From contig JAIXXW010000215.1 of assembly GCA_027490555.1 (NCBI GenBank), forward strand, positions 1 to 8,724: a DNA stretch of 8,724 nt, in the 5' to 3' direction. The notes under the pieces are model-generated. The model worked only from the letters and a program-made list of their open reading frames with translations, searched no databases and was not told the origin of the DNA. Made by a program: the position numbers and the translations under genes. This DNA comes from Comamonadaceae bacterium. GTDB taxonomy: Bacteria > Pseudomonadota > Gammaproteobacteria > Burkholderiales > Burkholderiaceae_C. Below, piece by piece: positions 1 through 5,579 of this stretch. Numbering within the stretch: the stretch's first letter is position 1; the number at the start of each line of letters is the position of its first letter.

Positions 1-546
1 GGTGCAGCCGGGCTGGTTGGGGTTGACGATGACCTCGGCGCTGGGCAGTTCGCTGCCGGGCAGGTGGTGGTCGGTCACCAGCACCTGCAGGCCCAGGGCT
101 TGCGCGGCCTGCACGCCCGCCACGCTGGCGATGCCGTTGTCCACCGTGATCAGCACATCGGCGCCTTGCGCATGGACCCGTTGGGCAATCGAGGGCGTCA
201 GGCCGTAGCCGTCGACCACGCGGTCGGGCACCAGGTAGCTCACGTGTTGGGCGCCCAGCATGCGCAGGCCGCGCACGCCCACGGCACAGGCCGTGGCGCC
301 GTCGCAGTCGTAATCGGCCACGATGCACAGGCGCTGCTTGCGGGCCATGGCGTCGGCCAGCAGCCGGGCCGCTGCCTGAGTGCCCAGCATCTCGGACGGG
401 GGCAGCAGCAGGCCCAGGGCGTCGTCGAGTTCGGCCTGGGACTGCACCCCCCGGGCGGCGTAGAGCCTGGCCAGCAAGGGGTGGATGCCGGCTTGTTCCA
501 GCGCCCAGGCACTGCGGGGAGGCACATCTCGGGTCAGCAAATTCAT
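1..546 (-). CDS. recJ: Single-stranded-DNA-specific exonuclease RecJ, N-terminal part (3' end outside window)
   Basis: RecJ is a 5'-3' single-strand DNA exonuclease of the DHH phosphoesterase family, acting in RecF-type recombination, base excision and mismatch repair in the cytoplasm. Read from ATG at 546, the frame stays open to the left edge and gives 182 residues, about a third of the usual length of roughly 570. The metal-binding DHH motifs are visible in order: VADYDCDGATA at residues 76-86 (Asp78, 80, 82), TVDNGIAS at 134-141, and TDHH at 158-161. The start MNLLTRDVP sits 7 bp after the stop of the upstream RpfE-type gene, so the two are probably co-transcribed. No clear Shine-Dalgarno sequence precedes it, which may mean translational coupling. 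The family call is very secure; the C-terminal half cannot be judged. Confidence 0.96.
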   Translation of the reverse strand, partial: MNLLTRDVPPRSAWALEQAGIHPLLARLYAARGVQSQAELDDALGLLLPPSEMLGTQAAARLLADAMARKQRLCIVADYDCDGATACAVGVRGLRMLGAQHVSYLVPDRVVDGYGLTPSIAQRVHAQGADVLITVDNGIASVAGVQAAQALGLQVLVTDHHLPGSELPSAEVIVNPNQPGCT

Positions 547-553
547 GGGGTGA

Positions 554-1513
554 TCAGGCGGTGAGGAGGGCTTGCAGGGCCGCTGTGGCAGAAGGTTTTT
601 GGAACAGCTGGGTCATGGCGCGTGCGGCGCGCTGGGGCCAAGCAGCCGGTGCGGCGCTGTAGGTGTGTGCAGCGTGTTCGCTGCACAGGCTGAGGCTGAG
701 CTGGCCGGTGTGGTGCAGGTGCCCCAGGGCGTCGGCCAGCACCGTCGCATCCAGCTTCTGCCAGGCCTGACGCCAGGCCGCGGCATCGCCGTGCAAGGCG
801 CTGGCGCGCAGGTCCTGTGCCACCGTCCAGGGCAAGGCAGCGGCACGCTGGGCCTCTGGCAAGCGGCCCGCGCCGTGCAACCAGAATGCGTTCACGGTGT
901 ATTGCCTGCGGGCCTCGCGGGCGTTGTTCACCGGGTGGTTGTACAGCAGCATCTGCATCTCGCTTTGCAGCCGCTGCACCGGCCGGGCGGCCGGGCTGTC
1001 CGGCATCCAGCGCTTCACGTTCTGGCCGATCACCCGGTCCAGCGAGGCGGTGTGCACACCGGCCAGCATGGGCCCCTGGGCGTGCCAGAGCAAGGCGCTG
1101 TGCCAGCGCACTTGCAAGCCGTCTTCCTGCAAAAACGGCTGCATGGCCAGCAGCAGTTGCTGCGATTCTTCGTCGGACAGGTGCAAATGCGCCGGGTCGG
1201 TCATCACCACCTGGTCCATGCCGATTTGCCAGTGGCAGGGCGTCATCCAGGCTTGTGGGTCTGCGCTGGGCAGGCCTTGCTGCGCCTGGTGCCAGGCGGC
1301 CCAGGGCAGGTCGGCGGAATCGCCTGGCCAGCCCAGGGCCTGGGCCTGCAGGCGTTCGTGGGGCAGGTGCAAGGGGGTGGGGTCGGTGTCTTGCCAGCGC
1401 TGTTGGCGCTGCAAGCGCGCCAGCAGGGCCTGCAAACGGGGCAATTGCAAACCGGCCCAGACCTCGGAGCCGTGCAATTGGTGGCTGGCTGCGTAGGGAA
1501 TGATCAGGTGCAT
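554..1513 (-). CDS. RpfE-type conserved protein (COG4255-like), function not established
   Basis: This 319-residue protein resembles the family annotated as 'regulatory protein, RpfE type', named after a gene of the Xanthomonas rpf region that also lies beside recJ. The match rests on memory of the family pattern: MHLIIPYA at the start, a DQVVMTDPAHLHL segment near 100-112, EMQMLLYNHPVNNARE at 185-200, and VNAFWLHGAGRLP at 207-219. There is no signal peptide or membrane segment, so it is probably cytoplasmic. I chose the ATG at 1513; an in-frame ATG at 1582 would extend 23 residues into the lolC coding region and loses the typical MHLIIP start. The stop lies 7 bp before recJ, suggesting an operon. 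The biochemical role is unknown to me, and the name implies no proven role in virulence regulation here. Confidence 0.8.
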   Translation of the reverse strand: MHLIIPYAASHQLHGSEVWAGLQLPRLQALLARLQRQQRWQDTDPTPLHLPHERLQAQALGWPGDSADLPWAAWHQAQQGLPSADPQAWMTPCHWQIGMDQVVMTDPAHLHLSDEESQQLLLAMQPFLQEDGLQVRWHSALLWHAQGPMLAGVHTASLDRVIGQNVKRWMPDSPAARPVQRLQSEMQMLLYNHPVNNAREARRQYTVNAFWLHGAGRLPEAQRAAALPWTVAQDLRASALHGDAAAWRQAWQKLDATVLADALGHLHHTGQLSLSLCSEHAAHTYSAAPAAWPQRAARAMTQLFQKPSATAALQALLTA

Positions 1514-1562
1514 GGGCGCCGATTGTCGCAGTTGCCAGGGCCGCACTGCACAATACGGGTTT
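1514..1562. promoter_or_regulatory. Divergent intergenic region between RpfE-type gene and lolC
   Basis: These 49 bp must hold the start signals of both divergent transcription units unless promoters lie inside the genes. On the plus strand, CACAAT at 1549-1554 is a possible -10 box, with TTGTCG at 1524-1529 as a weak -35 at 19-bp spacing. That would place the transcript start only a few bases before the lolC ATG, giving a near-leaderless message. No Shine-Dalgarno sequence is convincing on either side. The region is certain as a gap; the promoter assignment is weak. Confidence 0.3.
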
Positions 1563-2831
1563 ATGGCGTTTTTCAAAAACATCCCTTACGAGCTTGTGCT
1601 GGGCTGGCGTTACACGCGGGCAGGCCGGGCCACCCGGCGCAACGGCTTCATCTCCTTCATTTCGGGCGTGTCCATGATGGGCATCGGCCTGGGTGTGGCC
1701 GCGCTCATCATCGTGCTGAGCGTGATGAACGGTTTTCAGAAAGAGGTGCGCGACCGCATGCTGGGGGTGGTCTCGCACATCGAGGTCTATGCGGTCAATG
1801 GCATGGCCGTCGCCGATTTGCCGGCCTTGCTGGCCCGGCTCAAGGCCCACCCCCAGGTGGTGGGCGCTGCGCCCTTCATCACCAACCAGGCTTTGCTGGC
1901 CCGGGGTGACGACATGAAGGGCGTGCTGGTGCGCGGCATCGACCCGGCCCTGGAGCCCGAGGTCAGCGATTTGTCGAGCGACACCCAAGCCGGTGTGCTG
2001 GAGCGGCTGCAAGCGGGCGGTTTTGGCCTGGTGCTGGGCCGGGATCTGGCCAACAACCTGGGGGTGCAAAGTGGCGACCCGGTGACCCTGGTTTCTCCTT
2101 CGGGTCAGGTCACGCCGGCGGGGGTGGTGCCGCGCCTCAAACAGATGGGCGTGGTGGGCACATTCTCATCGGGCCACTACGAATACGACTCTGCCCTGGC
2201 CCTGATGCACGTCGATGACGCCGCCCGCATGTTCCGGCTGGAAGGCCCCAGCGGCGTGCGCCTGAAATTGCGCGACCTGCACCAGGCGCGTGAGGTGGCG
2301 CGGGACCTGCAGCTGGACCTGGGCCCGGCATTCTTTGTGCGCGACTGGACGCAGCAAAACCGCACCTGGTTTGCCGCGGTGCAGGTGGAAAAACGCATGA
2401 TGTTCATCATCCTCACGCTGATCGTGGCGGTGGCCGCCTTCAACCTGGTGAGTACCCTGGTCATGACCGTGACCGACAAGCGCGCCGACATCGCCATCTT
2501 GCGTACCCTGGGCGCCAGCCCGCGCAGCATCATGGGCATTTTTGTGGTCCAGGGCGCCACGGTGGGGGTGATCGGCACGATGAGTGGCTTGGCCCTGGGT
2601 TTGCTGGTGGCCTTCAACATCGATGTGATCGTACCCGCGCTGGAGACGCTGTTCAATGCCAGCTTTTTGCCGCGCGACATCTACCTGATCAGCCGCATGC
2701 CCAGCGAGCCTCTGGCCAGCGACATCCTGCCGGTGGCCCTCATTTCCCTGGTGCTGGCCTTTGTGGCCACGCTCTACCCCAGCTGGCGTGCCAGCCAGGT
2801 CAATCCAGCACAGGCGCTGCGCTATGAATGA
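1563..2831 (+). CDS. lolC: Lipoprotein-releasing ABC transporter permease, LolC/LolE family
   Basis: This is an inner-membrane subunit of the Lol complex, which extracts outer-membrane lipoproteins from the inner membrane and passes them to periplasmic LolA using LolD ATP hydrolysis. The 422 residues fit the family size. A short cytoplasmic N-terminus (FFKNIPYELVLGWRYTR) leads into a first membrane helix at about 33-55, followed by a large periplasmic domain (about 60-275) with a hook-like segment TPAGVVPRLKQMGVVGTF at 184-201. Three more helices follow at about 280-303, 326-352 and 386-407. DKRADIAILRTLGAS at 305-319 is the cytoplasmic FtsX-domain signature facing LolD. The ATG at 1563 is preferred over one at 1500 because MAFFKN matches family starts and avoids overlapping the divergent gene. 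It overlaps lolD by 8 nt. No separate LolE follows, so it may work as a homodimer (LolF-like). Confidence 0.93.
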   Translation: MAFFKNIPYELVLGWRYTRAGRATRRNGFISFISGVSMMGIGLGVAALIIVLSVMNGFQKEVRDRMLGVVSHIEVYAVNGMAVADLPALLARLKAHPQVVGAAPFITNQALLARGDDMKGVLVRGIDPALEPEVSDLSSDTQAGVLERLQAGGFGLVLGRDLANNLGVQSGDPVTLVSPSGQVTPAGVVPRLKQMGVVGTFSSGHYEYDSALALMHVDDAARMFRLEGPSGVRLKLRDLHQAREVARDLQLDLGPAFFVRDWTQQNRTWFAAVQVEKRMMFIILTLIVAVAAFNLVSTLVMTVTDKRADIAILRTLGASPRSIMGIFVVQGATVGVIGTMSGLALGLLVAFNIDVIVPALETLFNASFLPRDIYLISRMPSEPLASDILPVALISLVLAFVATLYPSWRASQVNPAQALRYE

Positions 2832-3519
2832 CCTGCACCTGCCCCTGGTGCTCCAAGCCCAGGGCCTGACCAAGCGCTTCACCGAAGGCCGTCTCGATGT
2901 GACCGTGCTGCAAGGCGTTGACCTGCAAGTGCAGGCCGGCCAAACGCTGGCGATCGTGGGCGCATCCGGTTCGGGCAAAAGCACCTTGCTGCATTTGCTG
3001 GGCGGGCTTGACGCACCGACGCAAGGCTCGGTCCAGCTGCAGGGCCAGTTGCTGTCGGCGCTGAGCCCCGCCGAGCAGGGCCAGTGGCGCAACCGCTACC
3101 TGGGTTTTGTCTACCAGTTTCACCACCTGCTGCCCGAGTTCAGCGCCCTGGAGAATGTGGCCATGCCGCTGTGGATACGCCGGCAAGACCGTGCCCAAGC
3201 CGCTGCGGTGGCCACGGCCTGGCTGCAGCGTGTGGGCCTGGGCGAGCGCCTCCACCACCGGCCCTCGGAGCTCTCGGGTGGCGAGCGCCAGCGCGTGGCC
3301 CTGGCCCGCGCCCTGGTCAACGATCCGGCCTGTGTCCTGGCCGATGAACCCACCGGCAACCTGGACCGGGCCACCGCCGACGCGGTGTTCGCCCAGATGC
3401 TGCAGCTGGCCCGCGAGCGCGGCACCGCATTTGTGGTGGTCACGCACGACCAGACCCTGGCCGCACGTTGTGACCGCCAGCTGCACCTGGTGCAGGGCGT
3501 GCTGCAAGCGCCAGTCTGA
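2824..3519 (+). CDS. lolD: Lipoprotein-releasing system ATP-binding protein LolD
   Basis: This is the cytoplasmic ATPase of the Lol lipoprotein-release complex, 231 residues, a normal length. Visible ABC motifs: Walker A GASGSGKST at 46-54; Q-loop region YQFHHLLPEFSALENV at 97-112, the form typical of LolD; signature LSGGERQRVA at 150-159; Walker B VLADEP at 171-176 with catalytic Glu175; and switch His208 in VVTHDQ. The start at 2824 lies inside the end of lolC in another frame (8-nt overlap), a usual sign of translational coupling between subunits made in fixed ratio. A second in-frame ATG is absent nearby, so the start is well fixed. The close relative MacB/YhbE-type ATPases share most motifs, but the QFHHLLPEF segment and lolC context favour LolD. 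Confidence 0.95.
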   Translation: MNDLHLPLVLQAQGLTKRFTEGRLDVTVLQGVDLQVQAGQTLAIVGASGSGKSTLLHLLGGLDAPTQGSVQLQGQLLSALSPAEQGQWRNRYLGFVYQFHHLLPEFSALENVAMPLWIRRQDRAQAAAVATAWLQRVGLGERLHHRPSELSGGERQRVALARALVNDPACVLADEPTGNLDRATADAVFAQMLQLARERGTAFVVVTHDQTLAARCDRQLHLVQGVLQAPV

Positions 3520-3533
3520 GTTGTTTTGGCGGC

Positions 3534-4379
3534 ATGTGGATCGACACCCATTGCCACCTCGACGCGGCCGAGTTCGGTGCCGACCGCGACGCGGTGCGCG
3601 AGGCGGCCCGGCACGTGGGTGTGACGCGCTGCGTGATCCCGGCCGTTGAACGTGCTCACTGGGGCGACGTCGCGCAACTGGCCGAGCGGCATGGCGATGC
3701 CTATGCCTTGGGCATCCACCCGCTGTACGTGCCGCAAGCCCAAGAGGCCGACCTGCTGGCGCTGGACCATGCGCTGGCGCAGCGCCGCGACGACCCCCGC
3801 CTGGTGGCGGTGGGGGAAATCGGGCTGGATTTCTTTGTGCCCGCCTTGTGCACCCCGGCCATGCGCGAGCGCCAATGGTGGTTCTACACCGGGCAACTGA
3901 AGCTGGCCGAAAAACACCAGCTGCCCGTGATCTTGCATGTGCGTCGCTCGGCCGACCTCTTGCTCAAGGGCCTGCGGCCATCGCAGGTGCGCTGCGGCAT
4001 TGCACACGCCTTCAATGGCAGCGTCCAGCAGGCGCAGGCCTTTGTCGCCCTGGGCTTTGCGCTGGGCTTTGGCGGTACATTGACTTATGAGCGGTCCTTG
4101 CAACTGCGCCGACTGGCTGGCGAGCTGCCCTTGAGCGCCCTGGTGCTGGAAACTGATGCGCCCGACATCCCGCCGCATTGGCTGTACAAGACGGCCGAGC
4201 AGCGGGCCCAGGGCGCAGCCCAGGGCCGCAACAGCCCGGCCGAGCTGCCCCGCATCGCCCAGGTGCTGGCCGATTTGCGCGGCATGGATTCGGCAGACCT
4301 GGCCGCAGCCTCCAGCACCAACGCCTGCCGCGCCTTGCCCAAACTGGCCCACCTCCCCTCCATCCCCCACCCCATGTAG
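3534..4379 (+). CDS. TatD-family metal-dependent hydrolase (DNase-like)
   Basis: TatD-family proteins are TIM-barrel metal enzymes of the amidohydrolase superfamily; characterised members act as 3'-5' exonucleases or deoxyribonucleases in the cytoplasm. The 281-residue product shows the expected metal ligands: THCHLD (His6, His8), GEIGLDFF (Glu95), ILHVRRS (His135), AHAFNGS (His158) and ETDAPD (Asp208), plus GIHP at 60-63. It follows lolD by 14 nt and is probably the last gene of that operon. The fold seems complete at about residue 272 (STNACRALPKLA), where relatives usually end. The final residues LPSIPHPM run up to a TAG stop that is part of the GTAG motif of the first REP, so repeat insertion may have changed the C-terminus. 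I cannot say which TatD paralogue this is (TatD, YcfH or YjjV type). Confidence 0.9.
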   Translation: MWIDTHCHLDAAEFGADRDAVREAARHVGVTRCVIPAVERAHWGDVAQLAERHGDAYALGIHPLYVPQAQEADLLALDHALAQRRDDPRLVAVGEIGLDFFVPALCTPAMRERQWWFYTGQLKLAEKHQLPVILHVRRSADLLLKGLRPSQVRCGIAHAFNGSVQQAQAFVALGFALGFGGTLTYERSLQLRRLAGELPLSALVLETDAPDIPPHWLYKTAEQRAQGAAQGRNSPAELPRIAQVLADLRGMDSADLAAASSTNACRALPKLAHLPSIPHPM

Positions 4380-4547
4380 GAGCCCACCCTGTGGGCGATG
4401 GGGTGTCTCGTGGAGCCTCAAGGATCGCGCACAGGGGTGCGCTCCCACAAGGGGTTTGCTCCCACAAGAGGTGCGCTCCAACAAGGTGTGCGCTCCAACA
4501 AGGTGTGCGCTCCCACATGAGGTGCGCTCCTACAAGGTCCAGGTATC
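4375..4547. repeat. REP macro-unit 1 (five half-REPs)
   Basis: Forward REP at 4375-4400 starts TGTAGGAGC, the only forward copy with the canonical GTAG; its TAG is the stop codon of the TatD-family gene. Spacer 4401-4423 differs from all later spacers (TGTCTCGTGGAGCC core). Inverted REP at 4424-4449. Half-REPs at 4450-4466, 4467-4483, 4484-4500, 4501-4517 and 4518-4534. Two of them carry CTCCAACA instead of CTCCCACA, and the first has GTTTGCTC instead of GTGCGCTC. Tail AGGTCCAGGTATC at 4535-4547. Confidence 0.93.
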
Positions 4548-4652
4548 TGTGGGAGCCCACCCTGTGGGCGATGGGATGCTTCATGGACCCTCAAGGATCG
4601 CGCACGGGGGTGCGCTCCCACAAGGGGTGCGCTCCTAGAAGGTACAGGTATC
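4548..4652. repeat. REP macro-unit 2 (one half-REP)
   Basis: Forward REP 4548-4573, spacer 4574-4596 of the 'ATGCTTCATGGACCC' version, inverted REP 4597-4622 with loop GGGG instead of AGGG, one half-REP 4623-4639 ending CTCCTAGA, and tail AGGTACAGGTATC 4640-4652. At 105 bp this is the minimal full unit. Confidence 0.93.
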
Positions 4653-4792
4653 TGTGGGAGCCCACCCTGTGGGCGATGGGTTGCTTCTTGGACCTTCAAG
4701 GATCGCGCACAGGGGTGCGCTCCCACATGGGGTTTGCTCCCACATGGGGTGCGCTCCCACAAGGGGGTGCGCTCCTAGAAGGTACAGGTATC
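4653..4792. repeat. REP macro-unit 3 (three half-REPs)
   Basis: Forward REP 4653-4678, spacer 4679-4701 of the 'TTGCTTCTTGGACCT' version, inverted REP 4702-4727, half-REPs 4728-4744, 4745-4761 and an 18-bp one at 4762-4779 with one extra G, then tail AGGTACAGGTATC 4780-4792. The stretch 4624-4729 recurs without a mismatch at 4764-4869. Confidence 0.93.
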
Positions 4793-4897
4793 TGTGGGAG
4801 CCCACCCTGTGGGCGATGGGTTGCTTCTTGGACCTTCAAGGATCGCGCACAGGGGTGCGCTCCCACATGAGGTGCGCTCCTACAAGGTCCAGGTATC
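4793..4897. repeat. REP macro-unit 4 (one half-REP)
   Basis: Forward REP 4793-4818, spacer 4819-4841 identical to that of unit 3, inverted REP 4842-4867, half-REP TGAGGTGCGCTCCTACA 4868-4884 identical to the last half-REP of unit 1, and tail AGGTCCAGGTATC 4885-4897. Confidence 0.93.
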
Positions 4898-5041
4898 AGT
4901 GGGAGCCCACCCTGTGGGCGATGGGATGCTTCATGGACCCTCAAGGATCGCGCACAAGGCTGCGCTCCCACAAGAGGTGCGCTCCCACATGGGGTGCGCT
5001 CCCACAAGAGGTGCGCTCCCACAAGGGGGTGCGCTGACACA
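4898..5041. repeat. REP macro-unit 5 (four half-REPs, no tail)
   Basis: Forward REP 4898-4923 begins AGTGGGAGC rather than TGTGGGAGC. Spacer 4924-4946 matches unit 2. Inverted REP 4947-4972 has a damaged stem (GCGCA/TGCGC around CAAGGC). Half-REPs are at 4973-4989, 4990-5006, 5007-5023 and an 18-bp degenerate one at 5024-5041 (GCTGACACA). The 13-bp tail is missing; 15 bp later comes the stop codon of the RAYT gene. Confidence 0.92.
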
Positions 5042-5056
5042 ACGGTGGGGCTTGGC

Positions 5057-5503
5057 TCACAACCACACGGCATCCCAATGGGGGTAATCGGCCACGGAGG
5101 ACACCAAACCTGCGCGGACCGGGTTGGCCACGATGTAGCGCGCCATGGCCTGGAGGTCTTCATCGCTGCGAACCGCATGGTCGTGGTAACCCCGTTGCCA
5201 CACGGGGTGGCCAAGGCGGTGTGTGGTGAGGGATTTGACCGAACGGACCGTCTGGGACAGTGGCACGTCCTCGCCCAGTTGCATCAGCCAATGCAAATGG
5301 TCCGGCATGAGCACATAAGCCAGGGTACTGGCCCTGTGCAGCTCATGTTCTTTTTTCAGATGACCGACCAACACCCTGGCTGCCCAAAAATCCTCAAACC
5401 ACGGCCGCCTGCCGATGGTGACCACGGTGACCATGTAGACCTGCCCAGCCAGTGAATGGCGACCCAGGCGCAAGCGATGCGAAAGTGGCATTTGTTGGTT
5501 CAT
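5057..5503 (-). CDS. rayT: REP-associated tyrosine transposase (RAYT), IS200-like Y1 family
   Basis: RAYTs are single-domain HUH endonucleases thought to cut and join REP sequences through a 5'-phosphotyrosine intermediate. The 148-residue product has the metal-binding HUH motif in YVLMPDHLHWL (His69, Leu70, His71), the stretch WQRGYHDHAVRSDEDL at 102-117, and the RAYT hallmark YIVANPVRAGLV at 123-134, with Tyr123 as likely nucleophile. All catalytic positions look intact and length fits the family, so the enzyme may be active. The start at 5503 (MNQQMPL) has a G-rich Shine-Dalgarno stretch about 7 nt upstream; a second ATG at 5509 is too close to it. REPs lie on both sides, and the gene runs opposite to its neighbours, as for an inserted or domesticated element. 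It lacks tnpB and IS-type terminal repeats, arguing against a free-living IS200/IS605. Confidence 0.92.
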   Translation of the reverse strand: MNQQMPLSHRLRLGRHSLAGQVYMVTVVTIGRRPWFEDFWAARVLVGHLKKEHELHRASTLAYVLMPDHLHWLMQLGEDVPLSQTVRSVKSLTTHRLGHPVWQRGYHDHAVRSDEDLQAMARYIVANPVRAGLVSSVADYPHWDAVWL

Positions 5504-5579
5504 GGCCATGCCCCCCCTGAATACGAAGCCTAGCCAAAATGGCGGGTCTTGTGAACAGGTGTGGTGGGGCCTGCGAACC
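5504..5579 (-). promoter_or_regulatory. Upstream region of the RAYT gene with weak candidate promoter
   Basis: This 76-bp gap separates the RAYT start from the outer REP. On the minus strand TTCACA (5550-5555) and TAGGCT (5527-5532) are spaced 17 bp apart and could serve as -35 and -10 boxes, but the -10 matches the consensus at only three positions. A G-run at about 5511-5516 acts as ribosome binding site for the start at 5503. Confidence 0.25.

Larger units (their letters stand above)
4375..5041. repeat. REP (BIME-like) array of five macro-units
   Basis: Each unit has, in order: a forward 26-bp REP (stem GCCCAC/GTGGGC, 3-nt loop), a 23-bp spacer, an inverted 26-bp REP (stem GCGCAC/GTGCGC, mostly 4-nt loop), a run of 17-18-bp half-REPs of type AGAGGTGCGCTCCCACA, and a 13-bp tail ending CAGGTATC. 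Half-REP counts are 5, 1, 3, 1, 4; unit lengths are 173, 105, 140, 105 and 144 bp, the last lacking the tail. Several frames stay open through the array on both strands, but they encode only repetitive peptide and are not genes. Transcripts reading through from the lolCD operon would fold into many hairpins. Confidence 0.95.

Noticed and set aside
572..1909. Long plus-strand open frame across the RpfE-type gene into lolC
   Set aside because: It is antisense to a recognisable conserved protein and out of frame with lolC; composition is that of a GC-rich shadow frame.
4375..5041. CRISPR array
   Set aside because: Spacers are not unique; the segments between palindromes are themselves repeated, unit lengths vary by 17-bp steps, and no cas gene is present. 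The palindromic REP structure explains it.
4156..5087. Several open frames on both strands through the REP array, giving peptides rich in repeated GALPQGVRSHK- or CAPT-like stretches
   Set aside because: They follow the DNA repeats, have no ribosome binding sites, occur in several frames and both strands at once, and resemble no known protein. They are by-products of the stop-poor, GC-rich repeat.
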